Positions 33,205 to 44,738 of a stretch of 64,000 nt of DNA are shown here, one piece after another. Location of the stretch: contig NC_080539.1 in the NCBI RefSeq assembly GCF_028640845.1, positions 177,222,736 through 177,286,735 on the forward strand, read 5' to 3'. A program made the position numbers and the translations under genes. Numbering within the stretch: the stretch's first letter is position 1; every line of letters begins with the position of its first letter. The stretch is from Ahaetulla prasina (Eukaryota; Chordata; Lepidosauria; Squamata; Colubridae). The notes beneath the pieces are model-generated. The model was not told the DNA's origin. It worked only from the letters and a program-made list of their open reading frames with translations, and did no database searches.

Positions 33205-35290
33205 GGATTGGTTGAGGGTTTTTTTGCCAATTTTATTTAAAAAAATTTTTACAAGCATAATAAAAAAAATTGTGAACAAATTATTGGTCAGGTACATCTT
33301 TAAACACATCAAGTTTCACCTAAATTATAGTCTAATACAATGTATTTTCTTTCTTCTTTAAATTCAATTATTTATTTGCACACTATCTGATTATAAAAAT
33401 AAATCAAATTCAACCCATTCAGGAAAATATTTAAATGAAGTCTAGTCCCCATGCTTAATTCCCTTGAACTTCATTAATAAATTCTATTTACGTTTTAAAG
33501 TTTCACCACTCTCAGCTTTATATCTACATTACTAATCAGAGGTCATCCTATCTAAAATCTCTTTCTTAAAACTGCCTAAAGATCACATAGACAATTTCAT
33601 TCTTCCCTTCGTCTTCCTTTACCTCAAATCATTAACATATATTTAAAGTTTTCCATCTAATCCATTTTAATATCAAACAAAAAATTTAATATTTGCAAGG
33701 GTAGTCACTAGTTATTTCCCTCAGTTATTCCTCCAAAATATTAACTGTTTCCTTAGAAGTTCTATCAAATCTTTTCATTACCTTACTTATATGTAAGAAC
33801 AAAAAAATAGAACATTTTTTCCTCGATATAATAACACTCATTTCCCTCTTAACCCAATTTATTCTAGTATTTTTCCCTCCATTTCCCAAAACCTCAATTA
33901 TTTTTATCATAGTTGTCACTCATATTTTAATATAGATATTAAAATTTTCTAAAATAAATTTCTTCACATAACTCTCAAAGCAACCATTAATTCCTTTCAA
34001 AAAAATATTGTGTGTCTACATCAGCAGCACCTTCTCTGTGGGAATAGTCCACTATTCCATTCTTACTTTCTTTCTTTGCCTCTGAGTTCTTCTTAAATAA
34101 GGAATTCTCCGCTTAAACCAATAATCCAAAGACACACCATATAGAAATCTCTTCTAAAACTGTTGTGTGGTCCCAGCGACATCAATCCTCATGGGAATAG
34201 TCACAAGAAAGCTATTCGACTCTTGCTATTTTCCTATGCCTCTAATTATAAAGGCAGCCATAAGTTCCTTTCGGGAAAAAAGTCGTGTGTCCACACTCAC
34301 AGAACTTTCTCCATGGGGAATAGTCTGCTATTCCATTCTTGCATACTTTCTTTGCCTTTGGGTTCTTGTTTAAATAGAGAATTCAATTTCTATAGTTCAA
34401 AGACACACCATCTGAAACTCTCTTCTAAAGCTGTTGTGTAGTCCCAGCAACACCAATCTTCTAGCTGTCTTCCTCTGCCTCTAGATGTCTCAGTTACTGC
34501 TCACAAATAACAGGTAGCCATTTTGATAATAAAGTTCCTTTGTTCTCAAATACTTTGGTACGTGGAGGTCGATTTTCCAAAATTTCCCTTTAATTGTATT
34601 TATTTATCTTCCAAATTCTTATGTCCCATTGATATCTTTAATATTCCATAAATTTAAAACAGAGGGATTTGAGATATTCGCATAAAAAACAGTTCAATAG
34701 CTTCTTTTACTTTTTTCTTCTATTTCTTTAGTTTCCAAAATAATCCGTTAAGACTTCCATGAATCTCCAAACCATTGTTTAGTTGGAAAAAAATTATTTT
34801 CCTTTTTTTTATTTAAATGGGGCTCTGCTTCCATTCCAAGCCCTATCTTCTCTCTTTCACTTCCTGAATGTGTATTCTCCAAATTGACTTTCACTCTCAT
34901 TTCTTATTCAATTAGTGGCCAATCTACAAGTTCTCCCCAAGGCTTGTGCCTATTTTAAATTCTTATTTTTTCTTCGTGAGATCATCACTCACCTGATTTC
35001 AACAATTTGTTTCTTGATGCTTCTTCCTCCTGCCCGCTCTTGTAGCCGCTGCGGCTTTGGTGCAGTTGCCATGATGGACTATGGCGCTGCATTCCTCCCC
35101 GCTGGGTCGGGGGAAAAGATCCGGAGCTATGGGGAGTTTGCCATCTCCCCGTTCGCTCCGGCGGCTCCCCCACTCTTTGCTGCCCCTTCAAGGCAGTTAT
35201 GGTCTGATCCAAAGTTCGGACGGACCCCCCTGGCCGGGGGGATATCAGCACAAACCAGGAGACATCGGAGTTTGCGACCATCTTGCCCGT
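33205..35290 (-). mobile_element. L1-like element remnant with GC-rich 5' region and repeated segment
   Basis: A T-rich start (TTTTTTTGCCAATTTTATTTAAAAAAATTTTTAC) looks like a minus-strand poly(A) end. The far side (34985-35290) is unusually GC-rich, like a LINE 5' region. Between them a segment of about 270 bases occurs twice (about 34020-34190 and 34290-34460: GGGAATAGTC..CTATTCCATTCTT, ACACACCAT, TCTTCTAAA.CTGTTGTGT.GTCCCAGC). No RT motif was found, so this is a deleted copy or a nonautonomous derivative. Family is uncertain. Confidence 0.35.
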
Positions 35291-35320
35291 GGCACTGGCC
35301 ACGCCTTCCTGATTTGGATA

Positions 35321-35393
35321 CACACACACACACACACACACACATACTTTATGAGCTTTAACAAAACAGATTTGGATTGTTAAAGCTCATAAA

Positions 35394-35440
<47 letters not shown>
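35321..35440. repeat. Hairpin: (CA)n - 21-base arm - loop - 21-base arm - (GT)n
   Basis: CATACTTTATGAGCTTTAACA (35343-35363) and its exact complement (35378-35398) are separated by 14 bases, and are continued outward by (AC)n on the left and (GT)n on the right, which also pair. The total stem is about 40 bases. Confidence 0.9.
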
Positions 35441-35443
<3 letters not shown>

Positions 35444-35765
35444 CAAAAGCTTTAGCTGAATATATTAGCACTTAGATATTTTGGATAAATTGCATTCATT
35501 TTGTAATGTTTCAAAGTTTTAATGGTATAATGATTGGCTCAAGATCACCATAATATTTATATGAAACCTGTATATTTGAGAATAACAATAAGATCGTAGG
35601 GGTTTCTTTCTTTCATAAGACATTGTTTAACTATTAATTCATTTTTTAAAAGTGTAAGCAACATAGGCATTTTTTCAAAATATTTATTATTCTAATGACC
35701 ATGTTCATTTGCACTATATTTACACTTCCCATATATTTGGGAATATTTTTAAGAGCCATTTAAAA

Positions 35766-36382
35766 CAGGGGTCCCCAACCTTTTGGACTTCAGGGACCAC
35801 CAAGTCCATAATTTTAAATCCCGGGGATCACTAATACAAATCCAGCATACTGCTTGCTGAAGCGCCTGGACTTCCAGTGTCGGGATGGGGTCCTTCAGGC
35901 ACTGTCCCTCCTCTCTCTTTCTCTCCCCCTCTTCTCTCTCTCCAACTCATTCTGTAATCTCTCTTTCTCCCCCCTTTCTCTTTCTTTCTCTCCCCCTTCT
36001 CTCTCTCCCCTCTTTCTCTCTCTCCCCCTCTTTCTCTTTCTCTCTCTCCCTCTCTCTTTCTCTCTCTCCCGCTCATTCTGTCATCTCTCTTTCTCCCCCT
36101 TTCTCTCTCTCTCTCTCTCCCTGTCTTTCTCTTTCTCCCCCTCTCTCTGCCCCCTCTCTCCCCCCTCTCTTTCTCTCTCTCCCACTCATTCTGTCATCTC
36201 TTCTCTCCCTTCTCTCTCTCTCTCTCTCTCCTTGTCTCTCCCCTCTTTCTCTCTCTCCCCTTCCCACTCATTCTGTCATCTCTTTTCTCTCCCCTTTCTC
36301 TCTTTCGTTCCCCTCTTTCTCTCCCCTCTCTCCCCTCCCTTTCTCTCTCACTCATTCTGTCATCTTTCTCTCACCCTTTCTT

Positions 36383-36420
<38 letters not shown>

Positions 36421-37819
36421 CCCTCTCTCTCCCCTCTCTTTCTCCTCTCTCTCTCCCCTCTCTCTCTTTCTCCCACTCATTCTGTCATCTTTCTCTCTCC
36501 CCTTTCTCTTTCTTTCGCTCTCTCTCTCCCCTTCTCTTTCTCCCCCTCTCTCTCCCCCCTCTCTTTCTCTCTCCGCTTCTTTCTCTCTCTCTCTCTCTCC
36601 CACTCTTTCTCATGGGCCAGCCAGTGTCTTGGGGCTGAGAGGAAGTCAAGCATCCCCCCGAGACACTGAGGTGCAGGAGCACCAACAAGGGATGGAAGAA
36701 ACTTGCAGGTTTGGAGCACAGCCCTCACCGGCTGGAATGAGGTAATGGTGCAAGTGGGGGAGAATGCCAGTGCAGGCAGGCCGAAGCAACGGGTGGCGGG
36801 AACCCCGGGCTGTTTCTTCCCCCTGCTTTAGCTTCCTGTTGGCTGAATCAACCAGTGGCTGTTCCTGCCTCCTTTTTTTTTTATTTGCATTTATACCCCG
36901 CCCTTCTCCGAAGACTCAGGGTGGCTTACACTATGTCAAGCAATAGTCTTCATCCATTTGTATATTATATACAAAGTCAACTTATTGCCCCCAACAATCT
37001 GGGTCCTCATTTTACCTACCTTATAAAGGATGGAAGGCTGAGTCAACCTTGGGCCTGGTGGGGCTTGAACCTGCAGTAATTGCAGGCAGCTGCTGTTAAT
37101 AACAGACTGTCTTACCAGTCTGAGCTGCAGAGGCCCACAAAGGCCCTTGCCCTCCCTTCCCAATCACTCTTCACCTGGCAAGGGAAGGGAAGGGGGGGAA
37201 TGGAGATTCGCTCCATATTCCAGAATGGAAGCGAAGCTTCATCTCTTGCTGGATCTTTCTCTCTCTCTCCCACTCTTTCTCATGGGCCAGCCAGAGTCTT
37301 GGGGCTGAGAGGAAGTCAAGCGTCTCCCCGAGAGACCGAGGTGCAGAAGCATCAACAAGGGCTGGAAGAAACAGCCGCAAGATCCAGCTCCCGCTCTGGA
37401 ATATGGAGCGAATCTCCATTCCCCCCTCCCCTTCCCTTGCCAGGCGAGGAGTGACTGGGAAGGGAGGGCGATGGGCAAGGACAGCCACTGGTGGGTTCAG
37501 CCAACAGGAAACTAAAGCAGGGGGAAGAAACAGTGTGGGATTCCTGCTACCCATTGCTTCGGCCCACCTGCACCACCATTCTCCCCCCTTGCACCATTAC
37601 CTCATTCCAGCCGGTGAGGGCTCTGCTGCAAAGTTACAAATTGCCCGAACCTCCCTCAACAGCGGAGATTTACAGCCCCACCATGAGCTGCCTGGCCAAT
37701 CCCATCTTCCAGAGCTCTAGTCACGGGACTGGCCATTGCTTATCCCAGAGCAGCTCCTCCACCCAGGTGCACCGCGGACCACCAACATTTTCTTGCGGAC
37801 CACCGGTTGGTGACCACTG
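35766..37819 (+). mobile_element. Nonautonomous hAT element, copy 1, with long CT tract
   Basis: A 2,054-base element with ends CAGGGGTCCCCAACCTTTTGG and ...CGGTTGGTGACCACTG and a perfect 8-base duplication ATTTAAAA (35758-35765 and 37820-37827). The interior contains about 680 bases of almost pure pyrimidine (35915-36600), punctuated by CACTCATTCTGTCATCT about every 60-120 bases, so the tract is a tandem array. A unit holding CATGGGCCAGCCAG and GGGCTGAGAGGAAGTCAAGC occurs twice (about 36608-36705 and 37280-37385). A SINE is inserted at 36873-37134. No transposase; Ser/Leu/Pro-rich frames here are low-complexity artefacts. Confidence 0.92.
36873..37134 (-). mobile_element. tRNA-derived SINE with L2-like LINE tail
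   Basis: On the minus strand it begins GCCTCTGCAGCTCAGACTGG (box A-like AGCTCAGACTGG), then GGTTCAAGCCC (box B), a body and the 3' end CGCCCTGAGTCTTCGGAGAAGGGCGGGGTATAAATGC. That tail matches the L2-like LINEs in this window, implying mobilisation by their machinery. The related hAT copy at 44739-46698 lacks it. Confidence 0.85.
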
Positions 37820-37829
37820 ATTTAAAAGA

Positions 37830-38924
37830 TCTAAAATTTGATTTGCATGTGATAACAGTTTATTTTTACATTCTGATCCATTAACTATCACATTTTGATT
37901 ACATAGAAGATAATCCTATTTGTGACCACCCAAGCAGAGAGATTAAAATAATAAATTTTTATATGTAACGATTTCTAAAGGATATCCTATTTTCTTTACT
38001 TGTAAATTCTATTTTCACCATATCAAAAGCTTTTTCTGCATCTAGTGATATAAAAATGTCTGTTTCATTTGTTCCAGAATGGGCTTTTAATAGATTTACT
38101 ATTTGTTGTTACTTATCCCTCCTGCAAAAAACATCAATATTTTATTTCATGGAGATTGGAGTAGAACCAGATTGTAATTAAAATTTAAATATTCAGAAAT
38201 TCAAAAACGAGATTGTATTGATAGGCAATAATAAGAAAAGATTAAACTTACTTAATATTACACAATGAAAATGTAAATCAAAGGTAGGGGAATCATGGAT
38301 GGCCAGTAAAGGCCACAAAGTGTCTATTTTCCCTGTAGAGACTCTCTTTTCTTGCTGAATTCTACTGAGTTTGTATAAATTGAAAACAGTACTATCATGA
38401 ACGTTCAATTTTGATAGCCCCAACATGTATTCACAGCGATATAAAATATATGAATGCAGTAAAGATGCATTTTTAATGTGCACTTAATATTTTTTGATAA
38501 CAGAAGTGTGTCTGTACATGAAATATGTACTATATAATCAGTCTCAAATTACAGATAAAAACAAAATCTATGGGACAGAATGCTATACATTTGAACTTTA
38601 GTAATTTTCATTGCAGTCATTTTGCTAATATTGATATAGCCTTTAAATTTTTTCTTCTGTCTTTATTCTCATAGGAGGCAAGCAAAAATGAATTGAGTTT
38701 TGATTCATTGCTTCCAAAGGGGTATATTTTTATATATTCTTATACAGTAGTGCTATCCTGAATCATTAAGCAAATACTATTTACCAGTGCATCTGCCCAA
38801 AGTGTATACCTTATATATTTCAATGGGTGAAAAACAGATAACGAGACAGACATATTCTTGGTGAAATAAATAAACATAATTAGGTTGACTGGAATGACTT
38901 TTTTATTATTACTTTTTGTGGCAG
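37830..38924. other. Intron before 38925 exon, nothing recognised
   Basis: Single-copy-looking; ends at TTTTTGTGGCAG. Confidence 0.6.
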
Positions 38925-39113
38925 GTGTCACCCCAAGAGGACAACTTGGCCTTGTAGAAATCATCCAGGAATATATTCATCAAGATGAGATATATGAGGC
39001 AATTAACATCTTAAATGGAATGAACTGGAATACAGTGGGTCATCACTGTTATGTAAGCTTATGTGCCATAATAAACTATCTGCTTCGACAAAAGCTGACA
39101 CACATTAGAGAAG
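38925..39113 (+). CDS. WDPCP: WDPCP internal exon
   Basis: This 189-base exon begins after TTTTTGTGGCAG and ends GAAG|GTTTGT. Its first two bases complete a Gly codon begun in the previous exon, and its last base opens the next codon. It reads GVTPRGQLGLVEIIQEYI, then DEIYEAINILNGMNWNTVGH, then LLRQKLTHIRE. The RGQLGL and DEIYEAINIL-MNW motifs are highly characteristic of WDPCP and mark the change from the beta-propeller half to the alpha-helical C-terminal half. The donor GTTTGT departs from GTRAGT, so it may be weaker than the others. Inverted hAT copies lie on both sides of this exon and the next. Confidence 0.92.
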
Positions 39114-41525
39114 GTTTGTTGGGCTATGTCTGATAAATATCCCTACCTTTCAATTAATGGTAGAACTTTAATGTTAATCAACTTGAGCAGATTATACTTA
39201 AAACATTGCAAGATTATGCATATACTGATCTTTAGGTTAAAAGCAACTGGTGTTACAATTTCTCAGTGTAAATATATTGGTATAGTGTAGGGTTGAAGGT
39301 GCTGACCTAGAAACCAGGATACTTTGATGTCTGGGCCTCCCTTAGGCATAAAAACCAGCTGAATGACTTTTGGCCAGTCATTCTACTTCTATTTGCAAGT
39401 CTTTGTATTTTGTGGTTTTCTTCAGTTCATTCTCTTTTATTCTGCTGTCTCCAGTTATTGCAATGTCCACTAACCAGACTTGCTTATCAATAATGTTAAT
39501 CTGGGATGTTTTGTGGTAGGTGCTTGTCTATTGGAATTCTAAAGTCCCAAAGGACTTTAGCGTCTTCATTTTCTATTCTTTGTCTTTTTTGTGGTCCTAT
39601 TAGTTCTCTTCCCAGGATTTAGAAACGAAAATTATAGGTAGGAGAGCCTCATTGCTTGTCTCTGCATGTAAGTACAACCAGGCACCAAGCGCTTCCCTGG
39701 AGAAAAAGAAAATGCTAGAGGATATCGTGAACAGCAACTTTTAGAAAAATTGTTTGCTGTTGAAACATGTGTCAAGGCCATGAGGCTGAGACCCACAATC
39801 CTTAGGCTATAGAAGAAGAAGCACTTACCATGACGTTCTAAATCATTGACATAAAATTCTATATGTAAGATAAACATTTATTCTTAGAAAATTTCTAGGA
39901 ATACTGAAAAGGGGAAAGATTTGGGACCTTTTGGTTTTAATATGTATGTTTTATAAATAAATTCTTGCTTCTATGCTTCTCCCAGTATGCAATATATTAG
40001 GCATGTAATTTATGCCATTTGAGATTTATTCTGAAGAAACCTAACCAATCTGTTTTGGTAATTTGTTTACCAGATGTCAACCATGGGAAACCAAGAACAA
40101 TACAAGTAAAAGCTCAAAGCAGTTTCTTTATTGCATGTTTGCCCATAGACAATTTTTTTTTGCCAAACTGAAGCATATGCTGCATACCTATCTGATAAAT
40201 GCTGACTAGAACTTAGGGAGGATCCCTCCTAGGCAGCTTCCTACATAGCAATGATTCAAGGTTGAAATTTCTCTTTACTTTCCTCTCTCATACTCAGTGC
40301 CAGATTCCAGCACACCAGATTTGTTTTAATTTAATTTAATCTACAGGTAAATTTACATTTATTTTAACCGTTTTGGTTATCTTCAAGATCTTCAGAGAAC
40401 TAGATTTTTTAAAAATACAACTATAATTGCAATAGTATTTAATCCAAGATCATGTAGCCTGGATTATTTCAAAAGTATAAAACTTGTAAGGAAAAGCAGG
40501 AACTTCATGGCAGTAGTAATTATTAAATTATTTAATTATATTTCTACAGATTGTGTATGGGCCTTCCTTTGAAACATCTTTGACTATCTAAAATTTTATT
40601 GGTCCATCTGCCTTAATAGGCAGGCCTATATCTAAAATCAAATTGTATCTGCAATTTTCTTTTTAAAAGGAAGGAATTTAATACATCATTCATTTAAAGT
40701 AATTTGCACGGCATAACATTAACATTGGTGGAAGCTGTGCATCAGTGGTTGGATTTATCTACTTCTAAATACTAGTAGAAAAGATGGGGAAAGCAGAGTG
40801 GGAGGAATAGCCAAAAGATGAATATATTCAAGAATGTAATCCTAGGCAAAATTAATTGGAAAGAATATTGTTTATTTTTAAACTTGTGCAACATTTCACT
40901 TTTATTCAAGCTAGATAAATATCCAGAGAATACAAGTTGTGTGAAACTCCTATCTTCAGTGGCTTTTGTCATACTTTACTTTATTCCTATTCAGTGGTAA
41001 TTGTAGTTCTGGTGCTTCAAAAAAGTTGGGATTAAGAAGCTAGAAAGTTTCATTCTGTTCCATAAACAGTATAATGATACCTTAAAGCAAAATACCTCAT
41101 CATCTTGCTATCTGCCATGGGAAACCTGCTGAAAACCCAAATCTTGGCTATTTATGAAAGAGTTGAGGGAAAAATTAATCCAAAGAAGGCCAAGGAATTG
41201 CTGCCAAATAATATTGCTGAATAATCATGAGTCCTAGATGCCATTAGATGCACAAATGTGAATGATTTGTAGTTGTTCATCAATCTTAACAAATCTAATA
41301 ATAACATTATCTTTATTTAACCTGTATATTTTGGCAGAAGGGAAACGAACATACTGGCAAGTTTCCCTTTTTCCTGTCCTACAGCAGGTGGCATGCAGCT
41401 ACTATTGTAAAACTTTCAATATTTCTGAAAGGAAGCAACATCCATATTGTACATATATAGTAAAGCTGGAAATTTGCACAGATACTCTTATTATCTAACT
41501 CTATTGTGTAAAATCATCATAAATC
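39114..41525. other. Intron; possible SINE head at 39285-39400
   Basis: AGGTGCTGACCTAGAAACCAGG...ATGACTTTTGGCCAGTCATTC resembles a SINE 5' part. The remainder shows nothing I can name. Confidence 0.45.
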
Positions 41526-41529
41526 TATT

Positions 41530-43995
41530 ATCTAACTCATCCAAGATGGCATCGCTGAAGGCCGCCTTGGTGAAATGCTTTCTAATGGTTTTTTTATTTT
41601 TTATTATCCTCTGCGATTCACTACGGATTTCATAGTCACGAGACCGTCTGTTAAAAATTAAGCAATGTTTCTTTAAGGAGCAGCTTTCTGTGATCTCACT
41701 CCTCTCCTCATCTTTACAAATGAGGAGGAGATTCTAACACAGGAAGAAGCAATTTCCCCAGCGCCATGGATTACCAAAACAAAAACAAAAACGGAGGAAA
41801 CGGAGAAGGAGAGGTAAAAAAGTGGGAATTTTAAACAAGAATAGAAGAAATAAAACTCCTCTGCCTTCAATTTTCCTAACCATCATATGTTCTCTTGCTA
41901 ATAAGATGGATGAAATACAACTTTTAAACAGATACAATTCTGATTTTTACAATTCAGCAGCCCTATGTTTCTCTGAAACCTGGTTAAATGAATCAATTGA
42001 AGATAGCAGCCTGCATATCCCAGGGTTTCAGATTCAATGATCAGACAGAATTGCAGAAACATCTGGTAAAAAGAAGGAAGGAGGCTTATGCTTGTATATC
42101 AACAACAGCTGGTCTCAGGATATAACTATAATATATAAATTCTGTGATGAAAACTTAAAGACATTATCAACTGTAAACCGTACTATTTGCCTCATGAATT
42201 TTCCTCATTTCTTCTAATTGCTGTTTATGTCCCACCACAAGCCTGTGTAAACAAGGCATTACGAACTCTAGCTGACCAAATTATGGAGGCTGAAGCCAAA
42301 TACCCCGATTCACCGGCCATTATTTTGGGAGATCTAAACAAGGCAAACTTAAGGAAAGAGCTACTAAAATACTTTCACCATGTCAATTGTCCCACTAGAG
42401 GCAAGAATACTTTAGACCATTGCTACATAACATTAAAAGATGCTTATTAGTCTTTACCAAGAGCAGCTGTGGGACACTCTGATCATTGCATGATTCACCT
42501 TGTACCTGCTTACAGTTCTACAGAGGAATTATTGAGTCTGTCATCTGCACCTCTATAACTGTTTGGTTTGGTTCTGCAACCGAACAAGACAGACACAGAC
42601 TTCAGAGGATAATTAGAACTGCAGAAAAAACAATTGCTACCAACCCACCTTCCATTGAGGACTTGTATACTGCACGAGTTAAAAAGAGGGCTGTGAAAAT
42701 ATTTACAGACCCCTAACATCAGGGGTGAAATCTAAAATTTTTCCCTACCGGTTCTGTGGCCGTGGCTTAATTGATGGGTGTGGCTTGGTGGTCAGATGGC
42801 TTGGTGGGCCTGGCCAATAACAATAAATAATAAAAATAATAAACAAAATATAAAAAAACAATAAGAGGTAGCAAAAACCAACTTTCACACTTTATGCACA
42901 CACAACACAACTGACTCACACACAATGTAAAAGCAGCTGCACTTCACACTTCACACAGCCACAAAAAGCTCAAAAACCAACTTTCACACTTTACACACAC
43001 ACAACTAACACACACACACACAATACAGCTTTGTGAGATTTTGTGTGTTTGTGTAGTTAGAGTGAAACACTACAGAAACACACCAAATCTCAGAAAGCTG
43101 CACAAATATTTTATTTTATTTTATTTTATTTTATTTTATTTTATTGTGGACTTCAAATCCCAGAGTTCCTCAGCTAGCAAAGCCAGCCAGTTGATCACCG
43201 AGGAAATAGATTAGCTGAGCGATTGATTCTGTCTAGCTGAAACTGAAACTGCTTTCGGGCTGTGGCCATGCGTTCCTCAGTAATCAGGTAAAGTGCCTTA
43301 GAATCTCTACTCTTACTTGTAGAAAACATGTTTTCCACAAGTAAGAGTACAAGTAAGGTTCTACTGTTTTTTACTTTTAAAGGCCTGTTTTGGCTGAAGC
43401 AAAACCGGCTTTTAAAAGTTAAAAAAAAAACCTCTGCAGATGGTGCGGCTCAACAGAGGCGGGGGGGGGGGCAGGGATTTTTGCTACTGGTCCTCCGAAC
43501 CAGCAGCTGCCATCGCTACTGGATCATGCGATCCCCTCCGATCTGGGAGCATTTCACCCCTGCCTCACATCCTGGACATAAACTGTTTCAACTCCTACCC
43601 TCAAAATAACACTATAGAGCACCGCACGCCAGAACAACTAGACACAAGAACAGTTTTTTCCCGAAGGTCATCACTCTGCTAAACAAATAATTCCCTCAAT
43701 ACTGTCAAACTATTTACTAAGTCTGCACTACTATTAATCTTCTCATCGTTCCCATCACCCATCTCCTTCCACTTATGACTGTATGACTGTAACTTTGTTG
43801 CTTTTATCCTTACGATTTATATTAGTATTGTTTCCTGATTGCTTATTTGTACTCTATGACTATCATTAAGTGCTGTAGCTTATGATTCTTGATGAAGGTA
43901 TCTTTTCTTTTATGTACACTGAGAGCATATGCACCAAGACAAATTCCTTGTGTGTCCAATCACACTTGGCCAATAAAAAAATTCTATGCTATTCT
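41530..43995 (+). mobile_element. CR1/L3-type LINE with internal deletion, split by a hAT MITE
   Basis: The endonuclease part is recognisable: AALCFSETWLNESIEDSSLH (about 41960-42020), GGLCLYINNSW, LIAVYVPPQACVNKAL, PAIILGDLNKANLRKEL and RGKNTLDHCYITLKDAY. At about 42510 it jumps to the RT C-terminus (GIIESVICTSITVWFGS, DRHRLQRIIRTAEKTIATNP, DLYTARVKKRAVKIFTDP), so most of the RT is deleted. A hAT MITE interrupts at 42720-43562; the LINE resumes CCTCACATCCTGGACATAAAC. The 3' end is GATGAAGGTATCTTTTC...GGCCAATAAAAAAATTCTATGC. (AATAG)n-type tails of this kind are known from snake CR1 elements. Confidence 0.82.
42720..43562. mobile_element. hAT MITE (CAGGGGTGAAAT family), copy A
   Basis: Ends CAGGGGTGAAATCTAAAATTTTTCCC and GGGAGCATTTCACCCCTG give a 12-base perfect inverted end CAGGGGTGAAAT. 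Flanks CCTAACAT and CCTCACAT match at 7 of 8. The interior has CA repeats, (TTTTA)n at 43110-43145 and a hairpin TACTCTTACTTGT/ACAAGTAAGAGTA at 43308-43349. Same family as 49575-50837. Confidence 0.88.
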
Positions 43996-44531
43996 ATTAT
44001 CATGACATATTAAGATATGACTCACCTTGTAACTATTGAAGCCTGCCAACCAATACTGAAAGCAGAAAAACATTCCTACAGTTATCAATGCTTCTTTCAG
44101 AGGTGCTGAAATACCTACAGAGGTCAAGTCACTTCCTCCAGGGGGTAACCTTGGAAAAGATTGTTACCTGTGGGACAATGACAAGCTAAGTCAGAACAGG
44201 AAGGATAAAAAAGGAGACTGCTTTTTACTAGGAAAAACTTTGCTTGAAGTTTAGCATAGTCATTAATCATTCTTGCCATATTAAAATAATTAGAGATCCA
44301 TTTATTCTAAGATACTGACAGATTTTTGTTATTGCTCCAAATCATCATAGGTGCTGCCTGAAATGATTGTTCATACATAGATTTGTTTCTGTACTGTCAC
44401 TTTTTAAAAAAAATTATTCTTCCGAGCTGTAGGTTCATTTGAAAAGCTTGGCTGTCTGAAGACATAAGCCCATATTTCTTGAAGGGAATGTACTCCATTT
44501 GTTTAACTGCTGCTGTGTTTGAATTCCACAG

Positions 44532-44655
44532 CACAGCTGGAGGCAACTCTTGGGACATTTTATGCACCAACCCGACCTTTGTCTGAGACAACTGTTTTGG
44601 GATACAGGGACCAGATCAGCAGATATGCACGAAGGTTCTTCCATCATCTGCTCAG
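44532..44655 (+). CDS. WDPCP: WDPCP short internal exon, hidden between repeats
   Basis: This 124-base exon has no long open frame around it; I found it because the neighbouring exons leave a gap in the protein. The acceptor is TTCCACAG at 44524-44531 and the donor is CTCAG|GTGAAC. In the phase required by the preceding exon (one base carried in) it reads AQLEATLGTFYAPTRPL, then GYRDQISRYARRFFHHLLR, ending with two bases of an Arg codon completed by the next exon. The YRDQIS-YARRFFHHLL motif is diagnostic of the helical half of WDPCP. A 2-kb hAT element starts only about 83 bases beyond the donor. Confidence 0.9.
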
Positions 44656-44738
44656 GTGAACAACTGTCCTGACTTTTATCAATTTCAAAGAATTTATACT
44701 ATTTCCATAAAAATTATTAAAGCATTTAACATATTTTC

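Noticed and set aside
34915..35361. GC-rich block considered as a CpG-island promoter or first exon
   Set aside because: It ends in microsatellite and hairpin and sits at the edge of an L1-like remnant; a retroelement 5' region explains it better, though not proven.
35854..36745. Plus-strand frames of 271 and 286 codons rich in Ser, Leu and Pro
   Set aside because: They lie entirely in the CT array of a hAT element; composition is that of a translated microsatellite.
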